DNA of 64,000 bases from Oscillatoriales cyanobacterium USR001 (GTDB taxonomy: Bacteria > Cyanobacteriota > Cyanobacteriia > Cyanobacteriales > Microcoleaceae). Where the stretch lies: assembly GCA_001698425.1 (NCBI GenBank), contig MBRE01000059.1:1-64000 (forward strand), in the 5' to 3' direction. Position numbers and translations under genes: made by a program. Positions 7,442-14,965 of the stretch are shown piece after piece. Position 1 is the stretch's first letter. Every line of letters begins with the position of its first letter. Under the pieces are notes generated by a model that saw nothing but the letters and a program-made list of their open reading frames with translations, ran no database searches and had not been told where the DNA came from.

Positions 7442-7630
7442 CTATGATTTCTTCATTATGATCATAAAAGTGCTCACATAGACAATTAGTGGAATTAGTT
7501 TATGTGCAAAATCTACAACGTATGCTGTCACCGCGTTGCTGTACGCGATCGTTAAGTTTACCATTTCCGTTGCTTGAGCGCTTGCGCTTGCTTGCAGTAG
7601 TAAGTCAAGATGTAGGTTTAACATTAGCAT
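7442..7630 (-). CDS. Small single-pass membrane protein, possible coat protein
   Basis: 62 aa. A C-terminal hydrophobic helix (LIPLIVYVSTFMIIM) is followed by the basic end KKS, and the segment before it is amphipathic. This is the layout of filamentous phage coat subunits, which line up a membrane helix with a positive C-terminus facing the DNA. It starts only 3 bp after the preceding 44-aa gene. It may be a second coat subunit or a minor cap protein (pVII/pIX-like). Confidence 0.6.
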   Translation of the reverse strand: MLMLNLHLDLLLQASASAQATEMVNLTIAYSNAVTAYVVDFAHKLIPLIVYVSTFMIIMKKS

Positions 7631-7633
7631 TGT

Positions 7634-7768
7634 TTACCATTTTGTTATCATTTTTATTAAACCGTGAATTAGGAATAATGCAAGCACTGTGAACTCGAAT
7701 TGTAAGGTTAATAAGATCACTGGTTGGAGTAGATCGGTTAATTCTATAGCTTCGGAAATTGTACACAT
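7634..7768 (-). CDS. 44-aa single-pass membrane protein, possible minor coat protein
   Basis: An uninterrupted 44-codon frame from ATG at 7768 to TAA at 7634. Its ATG shares one base with the stop of the upstream gene (TAATG) and its stop lies 3 bp before the next ATG, strong evidence of translational coupling and of a real gene. The protein has an acidic N-terminus (MCTISEAIELTD), one hydrophobic helix from about residue 17 to 39, and a basic end (KMITKW). Its size matches the tip proteins of inoviruses (pVII and pIX are 32-33 aa in M13). Confidence 0.65.
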   Translation of the reverse strand: MCTISEAIELTDLLQPVILLTLQFEFTVLALFLIHGLIKMITKW

Positions 7769-7977
7769 TATGATGTAATTTTCCTGATAATTAGGGCGAA
7801 GGAGACTGCTGGCACGATATTTTTTGCTACTATTTCCATGCTTGTCGTGATTTCTGTTTTCAATTTTTGTATGAATTCATCGGTAGTCGGGAATCCTAGT
7901 TCCGTCATACTTATGCTTAGAATCGGAGCCGAAACCAGCAAGCCATGAAGAACAAATGTAGTAAGAAAGCTGGCCAT
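7768..7977 (-). CDS. Candidate major coat protein (pVIII-like)
   Basis: 69 aa from the ATG at 7977, which has AGGG nine bases upstream; an upstream TTG start is less likely. A hydrophobic leader (MASFLTTFVLHGLLVSAP) precedes a short acidic-amphipathic segment (TTDEFIQKLKTEI), a membrane helix (IVPAVSFALII) and a basic end (RKITS). M13 pVIII precursor is 73 aa with the same order: leader, acidic N-terminus, membrane helix, basic C-terminus. The leader lacks the usual early Lys/Arg. Similarity is of architecture, not of clear sequence homology. Confidence 0.6.
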   Translation of the reverse strand: MASFLTTFVLHGLLVSAPILSISMTELGFPTTDEFIQKLKTEITTSMEIVAKNIVPAVSFALIIRKITS

Positions 7978-8023
7978 AATTTTATCCCTATGTAAAGTAG
8001 AAAATCGAAAGTAGGAGAGCAAT

Positions 8024-8266
8024 TCATGTTAATTTGGCTATTAAGAAGCCCATTAGTAGTTGAATAAATTTCCATGCTATCACCAGTCTTATGAAATCAT
8101 AAGACGTTGATAGTAACTCTAAAATAACTCCACCTAAATTCCAAGGTGATGTAGCATCGATCGTGCTAAGTATATATGGAATCTTAAACTGATCGGGAGA
8201 TTGTGGTAGGATTGAAGCAATCAGTAATAGAAAATTATTGATTGCGTTAATTTTCAATTCACACAT
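8024..8266 (-). CDS. Small membrane protein of phage structural module
   Basis: 80 aa with two hydrophobic stretches (INNFLLLIASILP near residues 9-21, and from about residue 46 to the end, including LVIAWKFIQLLMGFLIA). It lies between the pVIII-like and the pIII-like genes in the same tight operon. A minor virion or assembly protein comparable to pVI is possible on position. No sequence family recognised. Confidence 0.55.
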   Translation of the reverse strand: MCELKINAINNFLLLIASILPQSPDQFKIPYILSTIDATSPWNLGGVILELLSTSYDFIRLVIAWKFIQLLMGFLIAKLT

Positions 8267-8271
8267 ATTTT

Positions 8272-9021
8272 TTACAATTTAGTAAGAGTATTGAGAACAA
8301 AAACAAGCAACAAGGGGTATTTTAAACCTCTGACCAAGTCAAGAATATAACATAGTTCAAAAGTCTGACCCATAACGGTCATTACCGGGCAAGATGGATT
8401 AATTTCCCCGATTGGATTGTCCCCCAGAAGATCCATAGGGAATTTATATTTGAACGCATTCTTTATCATTGTTCCTATGTCGATGCTGCAAGTTTCTGGT
8501 TTATCGTCAAGAGGTTTGCATGGTTTTTTCCAGTCATAGTTGCCTACTCCATAAGACGATAATAAGTCTATTTGCCGTTCCAACACTAAGCCTGAGAAAA
8601 CTTCAGAACCTTGGTCAGTACCACCACTAGCAAAGTCGGCGTTGCTAAAAGATGAAGAAACAAAAGCAGACCAACAGCGATTTTTAATATTTTGTAATAC
8701 CAAATTTACATTGTTATTGAGATCATTATTACTAAAATTAACTTCAAGTAATTTGATGGCTTTGCATTGATACAATTTGCCCTCAAACAACCTCTTCTCA
8801 GTTTGAATACATGATTGACGCACAGTAGTAGAATTAGGTGGTGCAGCTGGAGGGTAAATGTCCGCAGGCGTAAGCGTGTCAGCTAACACCTGCGATGAAA
8901 ATAAGAAGGCTCCGAGATACAAATAACATGCCAATGCGCTGCAAAATATAATGGAAGAAAGAGGAAAATGCCCACGATGAAAAAAACTTTGAATAGTTTT
9001 TTGTAAAATTTTGCAGCACAT
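8272..9021 (-). CDS. Candidate adsorption protein (pIII-like) with signal peptide and C-terminal anchor
   Basis: 249 aa. A strongly hydrophobic leader ends near ...SSQVLA|D (residues 24-48). An ectodomain of about 170 residues with six or more cysteines follows, and a C-terminal hydrophobic helix (YPLLLVFVL) completes the pIII-like plan. The stretch KFPMDLLGD...CPVMTVMGQTFELC resembles the pre-anchor motif common in inovirus adsorption or coat A proteins (FPF/D then Cys pairs). The ectodomain would bind the host receptor, often a pilus. The first 46 codons overlap the upstream gene in another frame. Confidence 0.65.
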   Translation of the reverse strand: MCCKILQKTIQSFFHRGHFPLSSIIFCSALACYLYLGAFLFSSQVLADTLTPADIYPPAAPPNSTTVRQSCIQTEKRLFEGKLYQCKAIKLLEVNFSNNDLNNNVNLVLQNIKNRCWSAFVSSSFSNADFASGGTDQGSEVFSGLVLERQIDLLSSYGVGNYDWKKPCKPLDDKPETCSIDIGTMIKNAFKYKFPMDLLGDNPIGEINPSCPVMTVMGQTFELCYILDLVRGLKYPLLLVFVLNTLTKL

Positions 9022-9242
9022 AGCAAAATACCATAACAGATCATAAAGGAATGCCAGTCAAGGAGCGCCAGAAATAGAAAAGCATCTACAAGCGCTGCAT
9101 AACTAACTATTTCGAGTAAAAGTGTTAATACTTGTCTAAGTTGAGCTATTACTGAAATATCTTCATCCTGTATCATCAACAAATAAGAGGAGATACAAAT
9201 ATAAAGGCAAAACAAAAATATTATTCCCAACAAAGACAACAT
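8883..9242 (-). CDS. Multi-pass membrane protein of phage structural module
   Basis: 119 aa from the ATG at 9242, which is 2 bp after the stop of the upstream gene (TAATAATG); a TTG further upstream would overlap that gene and is less likely. Three hydrophobic segments (near LLGIIFLFCLYIC, LLEIVSYAALVDAFLFLALL and VFFIVGIFLFLPLYF). Its 3' third overlaps the signal-peptide coding part of the pIII-like gene by 139 bp in another frame. Position suggests a pVI-like or assembly protein. Not recognised by sequence. Confidence 0.5.
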   Translation of the reverse strand: MLSLLGIIFLFCLYICISSYLLMIQDEDISVIAQLRQVLTLLLEIVSYAALVDAFLFLALLDWHSFMICYGILLCAAKFYKKLFKVFFIVGIFLFLPLYFAAHWHVICISEPSYFHRRC

Positions 9243-9244
9243 TA

Positions 9245-9652
9245 TTAAACACTTCCACGCATAATTGAGCCCAACCAATGAAGACAAGTGCGGGCTGCCC
9301 AGGGTCCTAGTCCTGCGGAGAACACAATCATAGTAATGGTAGTTAAAAGAGGGACAGTGTCAGTAACAGTAGTCACTACCTGCTGGACGTTTGGGTCCGG
9401 TGCGCTGTATGCTGGTTCTTCTTCAAAGAAGAATTGCGCGATCGTGCAGGTGCTGGCTCCTGTAAACGAAATGAAAGCAACCTTGTCTATAGTCTTGTTG
9501 AGTTTAGACTGTGGATTTGAAGCGGCGACAGTCAGAGAGTCAGTAAAAGCTTTAGCAGACGGCATACGATATTGACGCTCTAAGGCATCAATATCATTAT
9601 CCGACTTTTCAGCTAATGGAACTGTCGCGCCTTGATTGTGCTTGAGTTTCAT
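9245..9652 (-). CDS. Two-pass membrane protein, first gene of the phage structural operon
   Basis: 135 aa from ATG at 9652; the frame extends to a TTG 15 codons upstream in AT-rich DNA. A soluble N-terminal 60 residues is followed by two hydrophobic segments (VAFISFTGASTCTIAQFFF and VPLLTTITMIVFSAGLGPWA) separated by an acidic loop. It would be the first gene of the roughly 4.7-kb minus-strand structural-replication operon; the AT-rich 9653-9760 segment is the likely promoter. Virion or assembly role inferred from context only. Confidence 0.5.
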   Translation of the reverse strand: MKLKHNQGATVPLAEKSDNDIDALERQYRMPSAKAFTDSLTVAASNPQSKLNKTIDKVAFISFTGASTCTIAQFFFEEEPAYSAPDPNVQQVVTTVTDTVPLLTTITMIVFSAGLGPWAARTCLHWLGSIMRGSV

Positions 9653-9786
9653 TTGAAAAAGTCCAAATTTACAAAATAATCTTAACAAAAAAATCAACAG
9701 AATTTTGTAAAGTTTTATAAAATTTTATTAATATGGTACAATTAACAGAATCCCGGCGATGGGACTGAACTTAGTTAGGTTATTTT

Positions 9787-9915
9787 ATGTTTAAGCCTCA
9801 ACCTTCTCTTGTAATTTGGCATTTCAATCGCAATCCCTTTATGCGGTGTATTGTTGCCATTTCCTATTACTACTATTCTGTTCCTTATCGTAAGGTTGTT
9901 GTAGTGCGATTGTAG
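9787..9915 (+). CDS. Small ORF at the right edge of the prophage, uncertain
   Basis: 42 codons from ATG to TAG, preceded by AGG 7-9 bases upstream. The product is basic and Tyr/Val-rich (SYYYYSVPYRKVVVVRL). It lies in a region otherwise without a gene (9653-9927). Low confidence: length and lack of a recognised family make it equally likely to be chance. If real, it would be the only plus-strand gene at this end. Confidence 0.25.
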   Translation: MFKPQPSLVIWHFNRNPFMRCIVAISYYYYSVPYRKVVVVRL

Positions 9916-9927
9916 TTCGATCGCGTT

Positions 9928-10146
9928 TTAGGTTACTGGGGATTCAGTTAGCAGACGAACAGCATTAGCTGGCGATCGCAATAAGTGTACTGTTTCCATC
10001 AAGCTGTCTAACTCGTCAGCAGCAATTAAGGCGACATTTTCACCATCGGGTAGTTTAATGATGACCACATCGCGATCGCCTACTACTTTCTCACAGAGTT
10101 GAGTCAGTTTAGCACTCGCCTTACTCAAGGTTATTTGAGTCTCCAT
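9928..10146 (-). CDS. Phd/YefM-type antitoxin, orphan and short
   Basis: 72 aa. The N-terminal part (TLSKASAKLTQLCEKV..DRDVVIIKLPDGENVALIAADELDSLMETVHLLRSP) follows the Phd/YefM pattern, which binds operator DNA as a dimer and neutralises a toxin through its C-terminus. The C-terminus stops soon after LLRSPANAVRLL, so the toxin-binding tail is shorter than usual (about 80-95 aa). No RelE/YoeB or Doc toxin lies downstream, where the prophage edge begins. The pair may have been broken by insertion. Confidence 0.75.
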   Translation of the reverse strand: METQITLSKASAKLTQLCEKVVGDRDVVIIKLPDGENVALIAADELDSLMETVHLLRSPANAVRLLTESPVT

Positions 10147-10236
10147 TGGTTTAATTCTCTGTTACATTTCGTTTGATTATAGCATTTGTTTGGTAGGGGC
10201 GATCGCACTTTTTTCAGTATTAAGATTATTTTCAAA

Positions 10237-10491
10237 CTAAGCAGCAATTTCATTTGATACCTGTTGAGTGTCACCCCAAATTTCCGGTAAAGCTGTCACC
10301 CAGGAAATCGGAACAGAAATTACATCTAATGTTTCCCCATTTTTAAAGACTTCCAGAGTGTATCCGGCCTCTGGCTGATTTTTCGTAGGATTTAGGTGGT
10401 CTAGGATAACGCCTTTGTCTCCCTTTTTGACGAGGGTATTAGGAATATCTTGATTGAGTTCTACCCATTGAAATAATGCTAAAGTTGTCAT
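10237..10491 (-). CDS. DUF4926 domain protein
   Basis: 84 aa; LNQDIPNTLVKKGDKGVILDHL...AGYTLEVF matches the DUF4926 pattern, a small beta-barrel-like family common in cyanobacteria whose role is unknown. A Shine-Dalgarno CAGGAGG lies about 8 bp upstream. The gene directly upstream is a short frame that ends 3 bp before its start region, and such proteins are often paired with a DUF6883-type partner. Possibly toxin-antitoxin-like, but not shown. Confidence 0.75.
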   Translation of the reverse strand: MTTLALFQWVELNQDIPNTLVKKGDKGVILDHLNPTKNQPEAGYTLEVFKNGETLDVISVPISWVTALPEIWGDTQQVSNEIAA

Positions 10492-10494
10492 TGT

Positions 10495-10659
10495 TTAATC
10501 CTCCTGTGATTTGTCTGGATAGAGAGTTATAAATTTAACCATGTCTGATTCTTCATCCTGCTGCCAGATAATGATGACTCTCACTAGCTTACTATTGGGG
10601 CAATGCCACTGACTTTTAACTTTAAAGCGATAGCATAAAACCCTAGAATTTACATACAT
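10495..10659 (-). pseudogene. Possible remnant of a DUF6883-type partner gene
   Basis: A 54-codon frame ending 4 bp before the DUF4926 ATG and overlapping the end of the kinase gene by 17 bp. Encoded residues LVRVIIIWQQDEESDMVKFITLYP look like the conserved C-terminal strand pattern of the protein usually encoded with DUF4926. The N-terminal two-thirds expected of a full partner is absent. Most likely a truncated relic; assignment to DUF6883 is tentative. Confidence 0.4.
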
Positions 10660-12235
10660 CTGCAAATTGCGGGAATGCTTTTCCTTTTACCAAACCCATT
10701 GTAACAGGCAAATGTCCAGGCGGAGGACTCTGAAAATCAGGCTCCATTCCAGATTTATATCTTAGCCTTCTGCTGGGTAAATCAAATTCTTGGTCAACAA
10801 TCTTGGTAAACACTCCACCTTTTAAACTTCCCCAACCAACTTCAGCATACATTTTTTGCCAATTTAGTCCCTGCTGTTCATAGATTAACTGTTGAACGCT
10901 AAGACCTAACTTGTCTTCACTTGCTGCACGCCAAAGCTTATCAATCGTTTGTAAATCAGTACAAAACAATTTTATAAGCTGGTTTTGAGGTATATATCCT
11001 CGTATTTGTGATTCTTTACCCGCAGCTTTCAAAATTATTTCATAGGTTTCTTTATCAGCAGCATTCCAGTTTTTTTGTCGCAAATAGTTACGTAAGTTGC
11101 TGTAGTCTAAACCTTGAACAGAAACAATTTCTACCTTATCTACAGAGTTTGCTGTTGCCCTGTTCCCCAAATCTTTTAAAAGAGCTATAACAGCAGTGGC
11201 AGCTACTATTACTCCAGCGATGATACCTGCTTTCTCCCAGATAGTTAAATTTTTTGAACCTGGGCTGACTGTTGGAGACTGTAGTTGCTGGTTCCCAGAT
11301 AAGGACAAGGTGGCTAAGTCTTTTAAAACTTCACTAGCTGACTGGTAGCGTTCGTTAACGGCTGGTTTTAGCAACTTATCCAAAATTTTACTTAGACCTT
11401 CACTAACATCTTTAGTTAAGTGATGTCGCCAATCCCAAGAGTTAGTTCCGCTATTAAAGAGTTCACTAGGAGTTTTTTTTGTTATTAGGCAAATGCAAGT
11501 GATGCCCAAGCTATAAAAATCACTAGCAAAACTTTGTATGCCCATAGACTGCTCTGGAGCTATGTAGCCAGTAGTTCCTATGTTAGCTGTAGCATTGTTA
11601 ATATGAAGCCTTCCAGTAACGAGTTTAGATGCACCAAAATCAACTAGAACCACTTGTTGATTGTCTTTACGTCTAATAATGTTTTCAGGTTTGATATCAC
11701 GATGAATTACATTGTTGTCATGTATAAATTTCAAGACAGGCAGTAAGTCAGAGAGCAGTTCCAAAATTTTAGCTTCACTGAATGCTCCTTGTTGCTTTAA
11801 TTCTGTAGCTAAGTTATCCCCATCGAAAAATTCTTGTACCAAGTATAAGAAGCTATCTTGTTCAAAACTATCTACTAATGCTGGAATTTGAGAATGACTT
11901 CCCAACTGTTCTAATCGCTCTATTTCTTGTCGAAATATCTCAGGTAGTTTTTCAATTGCTCTTGCTCCAGCAATAGTAGGATTTGAAACATTTATTCTAT
12001 TTTTGTTTAGAGTAGCCGGATCTTGAGGATAAAACTGCTTGATTACGCGGAACAACCTACCAGGACTATTTTCATCTACAGCTAGGAAAGTTCTACCGAA
12101 CCCGCCTTGACCAATCATCTTAATTGAACGGTAACGCTGATAATGTAGCCGCAATCCCGATCCACATTTTTGACAAAAATTAAGCGTATCAGGATTTTCA
12201 GGTGCTTGGCAGGCAGGATTTACACAATAGCTCAT
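10643..12235 (-). CDS. Ser/Thr protein kinase fused to a GUN4 domain
   Basis: 530 aa from ATG at 12235, where the typical cyanobacterial MSYCVNPAC start lies; an in-frame extension of 16 codons is less likely. Order: four-Cys zinc ribbon (CVNPAC...FCQKCG), Hanks kinase (GQGGFGRTFLAVD, HRDIKPENI, VDFGASK; residues about 40-300), one membrane helix near residue 330 (IIAGVIVAATAVIALL), then GUN4 (LRQKNWNAADKET to the end). GUN4 domains bind protoporphyrin IX and Mg-protoporphyrin and stimulate Mg-chelatase in the free protein. The gene follows chlB by about 140 bp on the same strand, suggesting a tetrapyrrole-linked signalling role. Whether this GUN4 binds porphyrin is not known. Confidence 0.9.
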   Translation of the reverse strand: MSYCVNPACQAPENPDTLNFCQKCGSGLRLHYQRYRSIKMIGQGGFGRTFLAVDENSPGRLFRVIKQFYPQDPATLNKNRINVSNPTIAGARAIEKLPEIFRQEIERLEQLGSHSQIPALVDSFEQDSFLYLVQEFFDGDNLATELKQQGAFSEAKILELLSDLLPVLKFIHDNNVIHRDIKPENIIRRKDNQQVVLVDFGASKLVTGRLHINNATANIGTTGYIAPEQSMGIQSFASDFYSLGITCICLITKKTPSELFNSGTNSWDWRHHLTKDVSEGLSKILDKLLKPAVNERYQSASEVLKDLATLSLSGNQQLQSPTVSPGSKNLTIWEKAGIIAGVIVAATAVIALLKDLGNRATANSVDKVEIVSVQGLDYSNLRNYLRQKNWNAADKETYEIILKAAGKESQIRGYIPQNQLIKLFCTDLQTIDKLWRAASEDKLGLSVQQLIYEQQGLNWQKMYAEVGWGSLKGGVFTKIVDQEFDLPSRRLRYKSGMEPDFQSPPPGHLPVTMGLVKGKAFPQFADVCKF

Positions 12236-12372
12236 ATTAGATCTAACCATATCTTCCTTAAGGCTTATCTGATAGTTTAGCAAAAGTGTTCTCTATGGGG
12301 AGGTATAATCTCGCCCTATTTCCAGGTAGTTTCAGCAAGGGTATCCACAACAGATACCCTCACCCAAACTAA

Positions 12373-13899
12373 CTACGCGCCGACAGCTTCCTTGGCCGCG
12401 TACAACACCTCCGCACTAATTTGAGCAATACCTCGCTCCCGCGCAAACTTCTCAGTATTCCGCTTCACCTTACCCCGCACAAAACCAGGGATTTTATTCA
12501 ACTCAGCCTGTCCATCCTTCGTCCAATTCATATCAGAATCAGCCGAAATTCCCTTAGTAATTACTTCCTTGGTATCGTGACCACCGAAGATTTCTAGTAA
12601 GTGATCTTCCATGCCCAAAGTAAAGGAATTATAGACCAAATCCACACACTGATTAGTTCCCTCATAACCCAAAAATGGCTTATAACCAATCGGGAAATTC
12701 TGAATGTGAATTGGTGCAGCAATTACCCCACAAGGAATATCTAACCGCTTACCAACATGACGTTCCATTTGCGTACCGAAAATTGCCGAAGGTTCCACCC
12801 GCGCGATCGCATCTCCAATCGCACCATGATCTTCGGAAATAATCACCTCATCGCAATACCCACTCACTTGTTCTCGGAACCAATCAGCATCATATTTGCA
12901 ATAAGTTCCCGCCCAAACTACATGAATACCCATCTCGCGAGACAAAATTTTAGTCATCGCCGCCGCATGGGTATTATCCCCAAATACTACAGCTTTTTTC
13001 CCAGTTAAATTCTGACAGTCAATGGAGCGAGAAAACCAAGCTGCTTGGGAAACAAACCGAGTTTGTTGATCGATAAATTCCTCGTAATTAACATCAGCAC
13101 CTTGGGCATTAAGCACTTCCTGAATTTTACGGATACAACGAGCCGTTTCTACCACACCCATTGGCGTAATATCCACACAAGGCGTGCCAAATTCTTTCTC
13201 TAAATAACTCGCCGCCATCATCCCTAATTCCCGATAAGGAACTAAGTTAAACCAAGCGCGAGGCAGGTTTTTCAAATTATGAACCGAAGCACCTTCGGGG
13301 ATAACTTCGTTAACTTCTATTCCCAAATCAGCCATTAACCGCTTCAACTCGGTGCAGTCATGTTGATTATGGAAACCCAGGGTTGAAATGCCGATGATAT
13401 TAACAGAAGGTTTCTCTGTTTTCCCTTCTGCTAAGTCGCCTTTTTTCCGGGCTTTATTAATGTAAAATTGGACAATTTGATCCAGAGTGCGATCGGCTGC
13501 TTGCAATTCATTTACTCGGTAATGATTGACATCTGCCAACATGACATCACCTTTAGCTTCCAATTGCGCCCGATTGACAAAATTCTCCAAATCTTCTTGT
13601 AAAATACTAGAAGTACAAGTCGGAGTAAGCACGATTAAATCAGGATGTTCTTCTCTGTCTTTGCGGGTAATATTATCAACAACTCGTTCTTGAGAACCCC
13701 GCGCTAAAACGTGGCGATCGACAATACTAGCAGTCACCGGGGTGAAATCCCGTTCCCGTTCTAGCATCGATCGCATAACATTAAAATAATCGTCCCCTAG
13801 CGGTGCGTGCATGATGGCGTGGACGTTTTTGAAGGAACTAGCAACGCGAAGCGTGCCGATGTGGGCGGGGCCTGCGTACATCCAATAAGCCAATTTCAT
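12373..13899 (-). CDS. chlB: Light-independent protochlorophyllide reductase subunit B
   Basis: 508 aa, full length. ChlB pairs with ChlN to form the catalytic tetramer of dark-operative protochlorophyllide reductase, which reduces ring D of protochlorophyllide with electrons from ChlL. Asp36, the unusual non-Cys ligand of the NB cluster, is visible in [19 protein letters not shown] and the nitrogenase-like [19 protein letters not shown] are also typical. SD AAGGGAG precedes the ATG. chlL and chlN are not in this window. The enzyme is oxygen-sensitive and allows chlorophyll synthesis in the dark. Confidence 0.97.
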   Translation of the reverse strand: MKLAYWMYAGPAHIGTLRVASSFKNVHAIMHAPLGDDYFNVMRSMLERERDFTPVTASIVDRHVLARGSQERVVDNITRKDREEHPDLIVLTPTCTSSILQEDLENFVNRAQLEAKGDVMLADVNHYRVNELQAADRTLDQIVQFYINKARKKGDLAEGKTEKPSVNIIGISTLGFHNQHDCTELKRLMADLGIEVNEVIPEGASVHNLKNLPRAWFNLVPYRELGMMAASYLEKEFGTPCVDITPMGVVETARCIRKIQEVLNAQGADVNYEEFIDQQTRFVSQAAWFSRSIDCQNLTGKKAVVFGDNTHAAAMTKILSREMGIHVVWAGTYCKYDADWFREQVSGYCDEVIISEDHGAIGDAIARVEPSAIFGTQMERHVGKRLDIPCGVIAAPIHIQNFPIGYKPFLGYEGTNQCVDLVYNSFTLGMEDHLLEIFGGHDTKEVITKGISADSDMNWTKDGQAELNKIPGFVRGKVKRNTEKFARERGIAQISAEVLYAAKEAVGA

Positions 13900-14126
13900 T
13901 CCGTTTTCTCCCTTTTGGTAGTTAAAAATTGCCCTGATGGGCGATGATTCCTGATTTGTGAAGCTGTTTTTTCACTCTTAGTTGATTATTACCATAAGAT
14001 GGGACTCATGGAGATAATTATGCTACGAGTTTACAAGATTTAATAACTAATAGTTGTAAATTGACAATCTCACTCAGATGACAATTAAAAGCTATAATAA
14101 GAATATCCTCTCATTCAACAACAGTT

Positions 14127-14888
14127 ATGGTACAACAACTAACCGCCGAAACTGTATCAAAAATCATCTACCCAGACTGCGACGGTGAACCCATGTCAGA
14201 CAATACTAAACAATTTCGCTGGATTGTCACAATTAAAGAAAACTTAGAAATTTTATTTGCCAATAATTCCGATGTTTTTGTTGCAGGTGATTTACTCTGG
14301 TATCCCATTGAAGGAAATAATAAGATTCGTCTAGCTCCTGATGCAATGGTAATCTTTGGCCGGCCAAAAGGTGACAGAGGTTCCTATCGACAATGGGAAG
14401 AAGATAACATCTCTCCTCAAGTAGTTTTTGAAATTTTATCCCCTGGTAATCGAGCGGGGAAAATGATGGATAAACTTTTGTTTTATCAACGCTATGGAGT
14501 GCAAGAATATTACATTTATGACCCGGATGATATAGAATTAGTTGGCTCGATTCGTTCTGGAGATTGGTTAGAGAGTATCCCAGAGATGAATGGTTGGGTG
14601 AGTCCGCTGTTAGGAATCCGGTTTCAACTAACAGAAAACGACTTAGAAATTTATCGACCTGATGGCCGAAAGTTTCTCTCTTCTGTGGAATTAGATCGAC
14701 TCAGAGAACAGGAATGTCAGCGCGCTGAACAGGAATGTCAACGCGCTGAACAGGAACACCAACGTGCTGAACAGGAACACCAACGTGCTGAGGAGGCGAT
14801 CGCGCAACTTGAACAAGAAAGACAACGTTATCAAGCTTTACTAGAACAGATAAAGCTATCAGGTATAGACCCTGAAACCAGTTCTTAA
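14127..14888 (+). CDS. Uma2 family (DUF820) endonuclease-like protein with heptad tail
   Basis: 253 aa. The Uma2 core (residues 1-190) shows the restriction-fold motif: LAPDAMVIFG, then PQVVFEILSPGN.AGKMMDKLLFYQRYGVQEYYIYDP. The C-terminal 65 residues form a coiled coil built on four consecutive seven-residue units (E-Q-E-C/H-Q-R-A). These match four 21-bp tandem repeats at 14706-14789. The family is strongly expanded in cyanobacteria and its role is unclear. The tandem repeats may make the tail variable in length. Confidence 0.85.
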   Translation: MVQQLTAETVSKIIYPDCDGEPMSDNTKQFRWIVTIKENLEILFANNSDVFVAGDLLWYPIEGNNKIRLAPDAMVIFGRPKGDRGSYRQWEEDNISPQVVFEILSPGNRAGKMMDKLLFYQRYGVQEYYIYDPDDIELVGSIRSGDWLESIPEMNGWVSPLLGIRFQLTENDLEIYRPDGRKFLSSVELDRLREQECQRAEQECQRAEQEHQRAEQEHQRAEEAIAQLEQERQRYQALLEQIKLSGIDPETSS

Positions 14889-14965
14889 TTCTATAGAGCA
14901 AATGTTGCGATCGCGATTTTAAATCGCGATCGCGTCTCAAGCAAACGGCAAAAAATTAGAAGATT

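Larger units (their letters stand above)
62..9652 (-). mobile_element. Putative integrated inovirus-like (filamentous phage) element
   Basis: About 9.6 kb that combines the inovirus hallmark set: a Zot/pI-like P-loop ATPase, an HUH rolling-circle Rep, a run of short single-pass membrane proteins including one with pVIII-like layout, a larger protein with signal peptide, cysteine-containing ectodomain and C-terminal anchor (pIII-like), a divergently transcribed XRE repressor, and a DEDD recombinase at one end. Genes are densely packed with stop/start overlaps. The size fits inoviruses (about 5-15 kb). I did not find GCGATCGC in 4.9-9.65 kb, unlike the host genes to the right. The exact ends are not known: no flanking duplication was recognised, and the left end may lie beyond base 1. 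IS110-type insertions usually leave no obvious duplication. An alternative is a rolling-circle plasmid-like element with a Zot homologue. Confidence 0.75.
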
